Source of the DNA: an uncultured Ruminococcus sp.
Lineage (GTDB): Bacteria > Bacillota > Clostridia > Oscillospirales > Acutalibacteraceae
Reading direction: 5' to 3'
Assembly: GCA_902774325.1 (NCBI GenBank)
Contig: CACYIC010000016.1
Span: forward strand, 1-47,138
Length of the DNA: 47,138 bases
Below, piece after piece: positions 16,690-24,679 of this stretch (position 1 is the stretch's first letter; every line of letters starts with the position of its first letter). The position numbers and the translations under genes were made by a program. The notes below the pieces were generated by a model, which was not told the DNA's origin, searched no databases, and saw nothing but the letters and a program-made list of their open reading frames with translations.

Positions 16690-17454
16690 TTATCTTTTTT
16701 TATATAGCACAAGCTCCGGGTTTTTCCCCTCATGCTCATAAGTGCTTACCAGAATAAAATCCATATTCGCCAAAACGCCGAAGCAGCGTTCGCCGCCGAA
16801 TTCCGATTCGAGCTGATTGCCCAGATATGTCGCGTCGTTGTCGAGGAACCTCACGCTCATTCCGCTCGGCAGCGGATACGTGAGATTGACATAGCTGCCG
16901 ACGAGAGCGTTCAGCCTTTCCACCTTCGGCATACCCTCTATACCCAGAGCGTTGATCTCGTCGATCAGCTTCTTCTTGAAAGCCTCGAACTCTCCCCCGT
17001 CGCTCAGCTCCTCATAGCGTTTCCAGTAATCGAGCTTAGGGAGCTTTCGCTTCATATAGGCGCGCGCCTGTTCCTCGGAAAAGCCCTCCTTTGCCATGTG
17101 AGGGATACACACTTCGATTAGCTTGTCCATATCGCTGTAGGTATATTGACCGTCCGCGTAGCACCATTTGCAGTAGTCCTCATTCGGCGTTCCGTCCTTG
17201 TCTTTGCCGATGATCGTATCGTCGAGCGGCATTCCGCAGCACTGGCAGATCATCTGACGCGGAGAGCCCAGAAGAGTGTTGATGGAAACGTTGAACAGCT
17301 GTGAGAGCAGCTTCAGCGTTTCGGTATTCGGAACGGTATCGCCGTTTTCCCAGCGCGATACCGCCTGCCGCGTCACAAAAACCTTTTCGGCAAGCTCATC
17401 CTGCGACAGTCCGTTCTTTTTCCTCAGTTCATAGATAACGTCCTTTGTATTCAT
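16690..17454 (-). CDS. XRE-family regulator with zinc-ribbon domain
   Basis: The product (254 aa from the ATG at 17454, with GGGAGGTG 6 nt upstream) has an N-terminal HTH_3/XRE domain (DELAEKVFVTRQAVSRWENG, then VPNTETLKLLSQLF). A putative zinc-ribbon follows near residues 70-100 (CQCCGMPL...YCKWCYADG), then a helical linker (about 105-170) and a C-terminal beta domain (about 180-254) with SYVNLTYPLPSGMSVRFL and GVLANMDFILVSTYEHEG. The HTH plus 'CQxCGMPL' ribbon combination recurs in Firmicutes; the last domain is uncharacterised. It likely senses metal, redox state or a small ligand and represses nearby genes. It is divergent from the gene at 17701, which is the natural candidate target. Confidence 0.85.
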   Translation of the reverse strand: MNTKDVIYELRKKNGLSQDELAEKVFVTRQAVSRWENGDTVPNTETLKLLSQLFNVSINTLLGSPRQMICQCCGMPLDDTIIGKDKDGTPNEDYCKWCYADGQYTYSDMDKLIEVCIPHMAKEGFSEEQARAYMKRKLPKLDYWKRYEELSDGGEFEAFKKKLIDEINALGIEGMPKVERLNALVGSYVNLTYPLPSGMSVRFLDNDATYLGNQLESEFGGERCFGVLANMDFILVSTYEHEGKNPELVLYKKR

Positions 17455-17700
17455 AAAAAGCACCTCCCTGTTACCTATTCTATTACAAATCATTATAAAA
17501 AACAAGCAACCTGCTGTTGCCGTCGATCACTCTTTTGAATACAGAAAGAAGATATCGCGCGCAAACGAAAAATCCCGTATTTTTTCCTTGAAGAATCCGT
17601 TATAATATGATAAATTATTTATGGAGAAGCCGGGGAAAAGCTCTGCTATGGCTTGCCTTCAATTTGTTCTCCCGCAGCTAAATGAGAAAGGATGATTATT

Positions 17701-18456
17701 TTGAAAAACTCAAAAGCAAAAATCCCGCACGCCGTCATATCATGGTTCTTCCTGCTGTACTTTGCGATACTGTTTGCCGAACGGCTTCAAAGCCTGATCC
17801 GCGCGGCGGCGGCTAATCAGTTCTTCATGGACACGTTTGAGGGGATCGCGGGCGTGATCGTTTCGCTTTCGCTCCTGTCCGCCGTTGTGCTTCTGGCGTT
17901 TTTCAATAAAGCCTTTTGGAAATCTCTGACCGGCAAGGCGGAGCCGGATTACGCAATGCTGACCGTCACCTCGGGGGCGATACTCGTTTCGGGAATGATC
18001 CACACGGAATACACCGTCCCCGGCATACAGTTCGCGTCCTACGGTATGCTGATCGTCGCCATGATCCTAAGAGCGGTGCAGCTCATGCCGGAAAGCAAAA
18101 ACCGTTTCGGGCTGTGGTACTCGCTTATTTACCTGACCGTTTTTTCGATGGCGATACCCGTCGTCTACAAGCATTACAGCCTGCCGAACGCGGCGCTGTT
18201 TCACGTTATTGAGTACTGCGTTATGCTCGCCCTGGTGTTCTCGTTTACGCTTATGCTGCGCCGTCTGTTTCTGGGACGCGGAGAAAACCTTCTCTTATGG
18301 ATCCCCTTCGCGATCATGGCGGTCGGCGACGCCGTCGTCCTGTGGATGGGTTGGACAGCTGAGGTCAACACCTTTGTGCTGATTTTTGCCGCGCTGTCGG
18401 TCGTTCTGTTCATCGTCGGAAAGATCATCCTTGCCGTTCGCGGGCAGCGGTCGTAA
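17701..18456 (+). CDS. Polytopic membrane protein, unknown function
   Basis: The product has about seven hydrophobic segments over 251 residues, ending in VRGQRS. No family is recognised with confidence. Two starts are possible. The ATG at 17692 overlaps the purine-rich AGAAAGG and is too close, whereas the TTG at 17701 (reading KNSKAKIPHAVISWFFLL) lies 9 nt after it and is preferred. It is transcribed away from the XRE/zinc-ribbon gene across a 246-nt spacer that contains TATAAT at 17601-17606, so it may be under that regulator. A terminator lies 60 nt past its stop. Confidence 0.75.
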   Translation: MKNSKAKIPHAVISWFFLLYFAILFAERLQSLIRAAAANQFFMDTFEGIAGVIVSLSLLSAVVLLAFFNKAFWKSLTGKAEPDYAMLTVTSGAILVSGMIHTEYTVPGIQFASYGMLIVAMILRAVQLMPESKNRFGLWYSLIYLTVFSMAIPVVYKHYSLPNAALFHVIEYCVMLALVFSFTLMLRRLFLGRGENLLLWIPFAIMAVGDAVVLWMGWTAEVNTFVLIFAALSVVLFIVGKIILAVRGQRS

Positions 18457-18516
18457 CAGCCGCGCGGAAACGCAGGAGATCGGCGGCACAATTTCGTTGA
18501 ATAACAGCCTGAAAAA

Positions 18517-18557
18517 ATCAAGCTCCGGCGGCCACGGCTTAAAGAGCTTGATATTTT
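18517..18557 (+). terminator. Terminator after the polytopic membrane protein
   Basis: A 9-bp perfect stem ATCAAGCTC/GAGCTTGAT, then ATTTTT. Confidence 0.75.
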
Positions 18558-18611
18558 TGCGTTGTATTTCAATACAACAGCAAAAAGCACTCACTTTTTG
18601 AGCAAAAAATG

Positions 18612-18640
18612 TTGATTAAACTTGAAATTAATTGTATAAT
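18612..18640 (+). promoter_or_regulatory. Promoter of the glycan operon
   Basis: TTGATT, 17-nt spacer, TATAAT. The leader starts almost at once with an imperfect 10-bp inverted repeat (GTTACAAAAT at 18651-18660, ATTCTGTAAC at 18671-18680), which could be an operator or an RNA hairpin. Confidence 0.75.
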
Positions 18641-18708
18641 AATAGAATACGTTACAAAATGATCGGCTTTATTCTGTAACGAAAGATAAAGGAAAATGAG
18701 GTCTTGCA

Positions 18709-20295
18709 ATGGAACTGATAGGAATATTGGGATTTACCGTTATTTCAATTATCGCCTACAACAGAGAAGAAAAAATCGATCGGTTTTTGTCCGGGCATAG
18801 TTTTTTGAAGAAAAGCTGTCCTTTTTTGATCTGCTTTATTATTTCGTTTTTAGTGGCAGTGAATTTTAATCTCTCTCCCTTTAACAACGCGCTGCCCGGC
18901 GGCGATTCTTCCGTATTCCTGTATATAGGCAGGTCGATGTACAACGGCGCCGTCCCATACAAGGATTTGTTTGATCACAAGGGCATAGTTTTATATTTCA
19001 TTGAATACCTCGGATATCTGATCGGCTTCGGCAGACAAATCGGCGTCTGGCTGATCGAATGGGCGAATATCTTCGCGACGTCGCTTATCTTCTTCTATAT
19101 CGCCGAGCGGTTCTCGAAAAGCAGGATCATTTGTTATTTATCAACTTATATCGTGCTCCAATTGACCACCCTTACCTTCTTTGAGGGAGAGGGAGGAAAT
19201 CTCACGGAGGAATACGCGCTTCCCTGGATCTCGTTATCTCTTTATGTCGTCGTAAAGTTCTTTCAAACCAAGGAATTCAAGATGCCGCACCTTCTCGCCC
19301 TCGGAGCCGGTTTTACCGTCGTTTTCTTTTTAAGAGTAAACATGGTCGGCTTGTGGGGAGCTCTGATTATCGCGGTATTGATATATCTTGTGAAAAGCAA
19401 GAGGATAGCCGATATTTTTAAGTATTCATTGCTGTTTATCGCCGGCTGCTTATTGGTGGCAGTTCCCGTAATGATCTATTTATCGGTCACCGGCTCGCTA
19501 AAGGATATGATCGATTATTATTTTGTATTTAATCTTTCGTATACAGGCTCGCACTCTAAAAAGGGACTCGTGACCTTTATTTTCTACTGCATAGATTACG
19601 CCGGTATCTCCGCCTTTTTCGTTGTTTATTCCCTGGTTTCAAACCGCAGGAACAAATACCTGTGGCTCAACGCCCTCGCTCTGCTTTTCGCGTATTTGTC
19701 AGCGGCGGTCAGCGGAAGACTCTACCGCCATTACGGCATTATTCTTATCCCGTTTTTTATTATCCCCGCGGTTTTGTCTGTCGCGCCGCTTATGGAGAAA
19801 ACGAAGGAGATCTCAACGCCGCTCAACAAAAAGAGCGCGACTGTATTCGTTATAGTTTTGAGCTTGCTGTGCGTCGCCTTCTATCCGTCGTCGCGCTTTT
19901 ATGTAAAGCTGAAAAAGCCCGCGTCAGGCGGTGAGATCTATTCTTATCTGAGCAAAGAAACCACGGAGAACGACGATGTTTTATTCCTGGGGAAAAAGGT
20001 CTACGGCTATCTCAGGTCAAATCGCCATACAAAGAATAAATTCTTTTATCAGGAACCGCCCATAGACGTCAGCGACAAGCTGTATGACGAGTTCATTTCG
20101 GAATTGAGCAGCAATCCGTCCGATTATATAATCAATCTGAGAACGAACGATCAAGCGGATCCTTCCGAGGAGATTGACGCCGAGGCGAAAAACAATCACC
20201 AAAAGGTGATAGACTATCTTAACGGCGAATGCGAGAAGGGGCTGTATAAGCTTGAAAAGCACAACAGCTTTCAGGTATATGTAAGGAAGCAGTAA
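18709..20295 (+). CDS. GT-C-type membrane glycosyltransferase
   Basis: The 528-residue product has about ten membrane segments and a soluble C-terminal tail of about 130 residues. The first extracytoplasmic loop reads LPGGDSSVFLYIGRSMYNG and then PYKDLFDHKG. This is the Asp-containing loop of the PMT/ArnT-like GT-C families, which use polyprenyl-phosphate-linked sugars. Its likely role is to transfer a lipid-carried sugar onto an envelope glycan outside the membrane. It is first in an operon with a GT2 polyprenyl-phosphate glycosyltransferase, a UDP-galactopyranose mutase and a GtrA protein; the next gene starts 6 nt after the stop. Acceptor and sugar are not readable from sequence. Confidence 0.8.
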   Translation: MELIGILGFTVISIIAYNREEKIDRFLSGHSFLKKSCPFLICFIISFLVAVNFNLSPFNNALPGGDSSVFLYIGRSMYNGAVPYKDLFDHKGIVLYFIEYLGYLIGFGRQIGVWLIEWANIFATSLIFFYIAERFSKSRIICYLSTYIVLQLTTLTFFEGEGGNLTEEYALPWISLSLYVVVKFFQTKEFKMPHLLALGAGFTVVFFLRVNMVGLWGALIIAVLIYLVKSKRIADIFKYSLLFIAGCLLVAVPVMIYLSVTGSLKDMIDYYFVFNLSYTGSHSKKGLVTFIFYCIDYAGISAFFVVYSLVSNRRNKYLWLNALALLFAYLSAAVSGRLYRHYGIILIPFFIIPAVLSVAPLMEKTKEISTPLNKKSATVFVIVLSLLCVAFYPSSRFYVKLKKPASGGEIYSYLSKETTENDDVLFLGKKVYGYLRSNRHTKNKFFYQEPPIDVSDKLYDEFISELSSNPSDYIINLRTNDQADPSEEIDAEAKNNHQKVIDYLNGECEKGLYKLEKHNSFQVYVRKQ

Positions 20296-20301
20296 TAATA
20301 A

Positions 20302-21015
20302 ATGTCAGAAATACTATACATTGTAATGCCCGCCTACAACGAGGAGGCAAATATCAAAGAGACTCTTGACGCGTGGTATCCGATCATTGAAAGGCACAAC
20401 GAAAGCGGAAACTCATGCCTTACAGTTGTGAACGACGGCAGCAAGGACAATACATATAAAATCATGCTGGAATATGCCGAAACGCATCCGTTGTTCGTCC
20501 CCTTGACAAAGGAAAACGGCGGTCACGGCTCGGCGGTCATCTTCGCCTATAACCACGCCGTGAACAGCGGCGCCGATTGGATTTTCCAGACGGATTCCGA
20601 CGGACAAACTGATCCGGATGAATTTGAAGCCTTCTGGAGCGAGCGGGAAAAATACGACGCGATCTTCGGCAACAGGACCGTCAGAGGCGACGGTCAGTCA
20701 AGAGCCTTCGTCGAAAAGGTCGTCTGCCGGCTTGTCAAGCATTATTTCGGCGTAAGGGTCCCGGACGCCAACGCCCCGTTTAGACTGATGAGAGCCGATA
20801 AGGTCAGTCAATATCTCAAAAAGCTGAAGCCCGATTACAACCTGCCGAATATAATGATGACAACTTATTTTGTGTATTATAAAGACGGGACGGCGTTCAG
20901 GGAGATCAGCTTCAAGCCGAGGGAAAAAGGCACGAACTCGATCAATATTAAGAGAATCGTAAAAATCGGCTGGAACGCCTTAAAGGATTTTCGCCAGCTG
21001 AAAAGGGAATTGTAA
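20302..21015 (+). CDS. GT2 glycosyltransferase, polyprenyl-phosphate sugar synthase type
   Basis: A 237-residue GT-A fold enzyme with the nucleotide-binding start YIVMPAYNEEANI, VVNDGSKDNT near residues 43-52, and the metal-binding QTDSDGQTDPDEF near 95-107. Acceptor-side motifs are GNRTVRGDGQSR and DANAPFRLM. There is no C-terminal membrane pair, so it resembles the DPM1-like group that loads a sugar from a nucleotide donor onto polyprenyl phosphate at the inner membrane face. It would feed the GT-C enzyme encoded just upstream. AAGGAAG lies 12 nt before the ATG. The next gene starts 1 nt after the stop. Confidence 0.85.
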   Translation: MSEILYIVMPAYNEEANIKETLDAWYPIIERHNESGNSCLTVVNDGSKDNTYKIMLEYAETHPLFVPLTKENGGHGSAVIFAYNHAVNSGADWIFQTDSDGQTDPDEFEAFWSEREKYDAIFGNRTVRGDGQSRAFVEKVVCRLVKHYFGVRVPDANAPFRLMRADKVSQYLKKLKPDYNLPNIMMTTYFVYYKDGTAFREISFKPREKGTNSINIKRIVKIGWNALKDFRQLKREL

Positions 21016-21016
21016 G

Positions 21017-22144
21017 ATGCAGTATGATTATTTGATAGTCGGCGCGGGCTTGTACGGCGCGGTATTCGCTCAACAGGCGGTCGCTCACGGCAAATCCGTA
21101 CTTGTGATAGACAAGCGAAGCCATATCGGAGGAAATGCCTTTACCGAGAATATCGAAGGGATCAACGTCCATAAGTACGGCGCACATGTTTTTCACACCA
21201 ACTGCAAAGAGGTATGGGAGTATATTTCGCGTTTCGCGGAATTCAACCGATACACAAATTCTCCCGTTGCCAACTTCAAAGGAGAGCTTTATTCTCTGCC
21301 ATTCAATATGCACACCTTCAATAAGATGTGGGGCGTCGTTACCCCGGATGAAGCGAAAGCCAAAATCGAGGAGCAAAGAAAATCGGCGAATATCGCGGAG
21401 CCGAAGAATCTCGAGGAGCAGGCTGTCTCGCTCGTCGGAACGGATATCTACGAAAGGCTGATAAAGGGATATACCGAAAAGCAGTGGGGACGTCCGTGTA
21501 ACGAGCTGCCGCCCTTTATCATCAAGCGCCTGCCGGTACGCTTCACATTTGATAACAATTATTTCGACGCACGGTATCAGGGGATCCCGATCGGCGGTTA
21601 TACCGAAATGATTTCAAAAATGCTCGGCGGCGCTGAGGTCAGGCCGGGCGTTGATTATCTGAAAAGCAAAGGCGAGCCCGAGCTGCTCGCAAAGACGGTC
21701 GTATTCACAGGCTCAATTGATTCGTATTTCAACTACTGCTACGGCGAATTGCAGTATCGTTCGGTAAGATTTGAAACCGAGGTATTGGAGCTTGATAATT
21801 ACCAGGGCAACGCCGTTGTCAATTATACGGACAGGGAAACGCCGTATACAAGAATCATTGAACACAAATGGTTTGAATTCGGCAAGGATAAAAACGGCGC
21901 GGATATCCCCAAAACGGTAATAAGCCGTGAATACAGCTCGGAATGGAAGCAGGGCGACGAGCCGTATTATCCCGTTAATGATGAGCGGAACAACGATCTT
22001 TATCTGAGGTATAAAAGCCTAGCGGAAAAAGAGAAAAACGTCATTTTCGGCGGCAGGCTCGGCGAGTACAGATATTATGATATGGACGTCGTTATTTCCG
22101 CCGCGCTTGAGAGATGCAAGATCGTTTTCGGAGATAATTTATGA
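21017..22144 (+). CDS. glf: UDP-galactopyranose mutase
   Basis: The product (375 aa, normal length) converts UDP-galactopyranose to UDP-galactofuranose with reduced FAD. The N-terminal FAD motif is YLIVGAGLYGAVFAQQA, followed by IDKRSHIGGNAF and the family segment KYGAHVFHT near residues 55-63. Later motifs include YTEKQWGR, LPVRFTFDNNYFDARYQGIP, and the C-terminal YYPVNDERN with GRLGEYRYYDMD. These are diagnostic for Glf. It supplies galactofuranose for a surface polymer together with the two glycosyltransferases before it. The following GtrA gene overlaps its stop by 4 nt. Confidence 0.97.
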   Translation: MQYDYLIVGAGLYGAVFAQQAVAHGKSVLVIDKRSHIGGNAFTENIEGINVHKYGAHVFHTNCKEVWEYISRFAEFNRYTNSPVANFKGELYSLPFNMHTFNKMWGVVTPDEAKAKIEEQRKSANIAEPKNLEEQAVSLVGTDIYERLIKGYTEKQWGRPCNELPPFIIKRLPVRFTFDNNYFDARYQGIPIGGYTEMISKMLGGAEVRPGVDYLKSKGEPELLAKTVVFTGSIDSYFNYCYGELQYRSVRFETEVLELDNYQGNAVVNYTDRETPYTRIIEHKWFEFGKDKNGADIPKTVISREYSSEWKQGDEPYYPVNDERNNDLYLRYKSLAEKEKNVIFGGRLGEYRYYDMDVVISAALERCKIVFGDNL

Positions 22145-22560
22145 AGAACCTGATTATAAAATATAAAAGCTTTATCCTCTACGCCGTTTTCGGCGTATGC
22201 ACCACGCTGATAAACTGGGGAACGTATTATCTTTGCTACAGCCTGATCCGTATCCCAAACGTCCCGTCCACAATAATCGCGTGGATCGTCGCGGTCGCCT
22301 TCGCTTTTATCACCAACAAAATATGGGTGTTTGAGAGCAAGGCGTTTGACGTAAAAACGCTGCTTTACGAGATATGGACCTTTATCGCGGCAAGGCTGGC
22401 GACAGGCGTTTTGGATGTTGCGATCATGTATTTTGCCGTGGATGTTTTTGCTATGAACTCCACGATTTGGAAGCTGATCTCAAACGTCATTGTAATAATC
22501 CTCAACTATATCCTAAGCAAGTTGATCATATTCAGAAAAGGAAGATCCGACAAGTCCTGA
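22141..22560 (+). CDS. GtrA-family membrane protein
   Basis: The product (139 aa) has four membrane segments and the typical start LIIKYKSFILYAVFGVCTTLINWGTYY, with AFAFITNKIWVFES and a basic C-terminal tail. GtrA-like proteins help move polyprenyl-phosphate sugars across the membrane (flippase role proposed for the family). That fits between the cytoplasmic GT2 and the extracytoplasmic GT-C encoded in the same operon. The ATG overlaps the glf stop (ATGA). Confidence 0.9.
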   Translation: MKNLIIKYKSFILYAVFGVCTTLINWGTYYLCYSLIRIPNVPSTIIAWIVAVAFAFITNKIWVFESKAFDVKTLLYEIWTFIAARLATGVLDVAIMYFAVDVFAMNSTIWKLISNVIVIILNYILSKLIIFRKGRSDKS

Positions 22561-22585
22561 TCCCGAGGATTTGCCGGATTTTTTA
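22545..22585 (+). terminator. Terminator overlapping the end of the GtrA gene
   Basis: The arms ATCCGaCAAgTCC and GGAtTTGcCGGAT pair with few mismatches and are followed by seven T with one A. The gene stop lies in the loop. Confidence 0.75.
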
Positions 22586-22619
22586 TTACTCCATTCGCCG
22601 CCGGCGCTTTTGAGATCGG

Positions 22620-22648
22620 TTGACAATTGTTTTCGGAGTTTGTATAAT
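22620..22648 (+). promoter_or_regulatory. Consensus sigma-A promoter of the ADH-luxS pair
   Basis: TTGACA, 17-nt spacer, TATAAT: both boxes and the spacing are exact. The leader to the ATG is about 155 nt and contains no obvious riboswitch. Confidence 0.9.
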
Positions 22649-22809
22649 GATTATAAAAAATACCGATATCAAAGCAAAAGGAACCTGTTGAAAACCTCGC
22701 TTGATTCTGATATGATAAAAGCGGAAGCCGCAGCATACCCGAAACGATCTCCGCGACCGTGTCTGCTGCGAAACGCAAAACAAAAAATCCAATAAAGGAG
22801 CCTGATAGC

Positions 22810-23976
22810 ATGCTGGGAAATTTCAGCTACAAAAACGCGACAAAGCTTTATTTCGGAGATGATTCTCTGAAATACCTCAACGACGAGCTGCCCAAATACG
22901 GCAAAACCGTTCAGCTCATTTACGGCGGCGGCTCGGTCAAGCGCAACGGTATCTATGACGCGGTCGTCGAAATACTCAAGGCAAACGGCAAAACTATCGT
23001 CGAGGACGCCGGGGTTATGCCCAACCCGACCGCCGACAAGCTGCGCGAGGGCGTAAAGCTCGCGCGCGACAATAACGTTGACCTTCTCCTCGCGGTAGGC
23101 GGCGGCTCCTGCTGCGACTACGCGAAGGCGGTGTCCGTTTCCGTCAACTGCGGCGACGACCCGTGGGAGAAGTACTTTATCCGCTTTGAGGAGCCCGACT
23201 GCGAGATCATCCCCGTCAGCTGTATCCTCACGATGGCGGGCACAGGCTCCGAGATGAATGCCGGCTCGGTAATCACCAACCATGAACAAAAGCTCAAGCT
23301 CGGTCACGTTTTCGGCGAGGAGGTCATGCCAAAGTTCTCTATCCTCAACCCGAGGTTCACCATGAGCCTGCCCAAGCGCCAGATGGTCGCGGGCGTCTAC
23401 GATATCTTCAACCACATCTGCGAGCAGTATTTCTCCGGCGAGGACGACAACACCTCCGACTATATCGCCGAGGCGCTGATGAAGTCGGTCATCCACAGCT
23501 CACTGATCGCGGTTGAGGATCCGCAGGACTATGAGGCGCGCTCCAACATCATGTGGACCGCGACCTGGGCGCTCAACACGCTGATCTCCCGCGGCAAGGA
23601 AACCGACTGGATGGTGCACATGCTCGGTCAGGCGGTCGGCGCGATCACCGACGCGACCCACGGCATGACCTTGGCAGCGGTTTCTCTGCCGTATTACAGG
23701 CATATCATGCCCTACGGACTGAAAAAATTCGTCCGCTTCGCAACCGAGGTATGGGGAGTCGATCCCGACGGCAAGACCGATGAAGAGATCGCCGACGAGG
23801 GCTTAAAGGCCATGGAAGGCTGGATGAAGCGTATCGGCGTCGCCATGAACCTGAGCGAGCTCGGAGTGACCGGGGATATGATAGAAGCAATCGCCGACGC
23901 GACAATAATCCTCGACGGCGGCTACAAGCAGCTTGACAGAAGCGAGGTCGTTGAGATATTGAAAGCAAGTCTTTAG
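22810..23976 (+). CDS. Iron-containing alcohol dehydrogenase (butanol dehydrogenase/YqhD group)
   Basis: The product (388 aa, normal length) is a group III alcohol dehydrogenase that reduces aldehydes with NAD(P)H. The start MLGNFSYKNATKLYFG is typical. The nucleotide-binding GGGS (residues near 98-101, LLLAVGGGSCCDYAKA) and TMAGTGSEMN are intact. Metal-ligand motifs are visible: YDIFNHICEQYF near residue 200 and, later, MVHMLGQAVGA and TDATHGMTLAAV. AAAGGAG lies 9 nt upstream of the ATG. It probably acts in fermentation or aldehyde detoxification. It is followed after 65 nt by luxS without a visible terminator. Confidence 0.93.
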   Translation: MLGNFSYKNATKLYFGDDSLKYLNDELPKYGKTVQLIYGGGSVKRNGIYDAVVEILKANGKTIVEDAGVMPNPTADKLREGVKLARDNNVDLLLAVGGGSCCDYAKAVSVSVNCGDDPWEKYFIRFEEPDCEIIPVSCILTMAGTGSEMNAGSVITNHEQKLKLGHVFGEEVMPKFSILNPRFTMSLPKRQMVAGVYDIFNHICEQYFSGEDDNTSDYIAEALMKSVIHSSLIAVEDPQDYEARSNIMWTATWALNTLISRGKETDWMVHMLGQAVGAITDATHGMTLAAVSLPYYRHIMPYGLKKFVRFATEVWGVDPDGKTDEEIADEGLKAMEGWMKRIGVAMNLSELGVTGDMIEAIADATIILDGGYKQLDRSEVVEILKASL

Positions 23977-24041
23977 GCAAGACGCCTGAATTACGCGGTA
24001 TTACTTATAAGCAATAACTATCCGAACAGGAGGAAACATAA

Positions 24042-24566
24042 ATGGAATTGATACAGAGCTTTTCGGTAGATCATACGCGCATAGTGCCCGGGATCTTCAC
24101 AAGCAGAGTCGATCATCTGGGCGAATACTCGGTCACGACCTATGATATCAGACTCAAAAGACCCAACAGAGAGCCGGTCATCGACGTCGCGGCGATGCAC
24201 TCGCTGGAGCATCTCATCGCGACTTATCTCCGCAACGATCCCGACTGGAAGGACGAGGTGATCTATTGGGGTCCCATGGGCTGCCTCACGGGTTTTTATC
24301 TGATTCTCAAGGGTGAACGCGCGCCCCGGGAGATTTATGAGCTTGTGCTCGGAGCGTTCAAAGCGGTAGACGGCGCCGACGAGGTTCCCGGTACCACTCC
24401 CCAAAACTGCGGTTACTACCGTATGCACAACCTTGAGATGGCAAAATGGTACGCAAACGAGTTCGCCGGATATCTTGAGGCAAACGCGGATAACAGCGCC
24501 GTCTTTGAGTATCCCAAAACAGAGCGCCTTGTGACTGACGACGGACAGCACTTTTACGATTCGTGA
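24042..24566 (+). CDS. luxS: S-ribosylhomocysteine lyase
   Basis: The 174-residue enzyme cleaves S-ribosylhomocysteine to homocysteine and the AI-2 precursor DPD. Metal ligands are seen in HSLEH (residues 53-57) and Cys123 (PQNCGYY). The catalytic Cys81 lies in GPMGCLTGFY. The start MELIQSFSVDHTRIVPG matches the family, with AGGAGG 8 nt upstream. It is slightly longer than the usual 150-165 residues at the C-terminus. Genes for SAM-recycling partners are not adjacent; it sits behind the alcohol dehydrogenase. Confidence 0.96.
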   Translation: MELIQSFSVDHTRIVPGIFTSRVDHLGEYSVTTYDIRLKRPNREPVIDVAAMHSLEHLIATYLRNDPDWKDEVIYWGPMGCLTGFYLILKGERAPREIYELVLGAFKAVDGADEVPGTTPQNCGYYRMHNLEMAKWYANEFAGYLEANADNSAVFEYPKTERLVTDDGQHFYDS

Positions 24567-24592
24567 TCGCGTATCCTGTTGTTTCCGGTCAA

Positions 24593-24639
24593 AAAAAACG
24601 ACCCGTACCGACCTGTTAACGGTCGGTACGGGCTTTTTT
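24593..24639. terminator. Bidirectional terminator between luxS and the CUB-dockerin gene
   Basis: A perfect 12-bp stem CCCGTACCGACC/GGTCGGTACGGG with a 7-nt loop, an A run before it and CTTTTTT after it, so it works for both converging genes. Confidence 0.93.
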
Positions 24640-24679
24640 CATTTATTCATTTATCGGTAACTTTATTGCGCGGGAGCGC

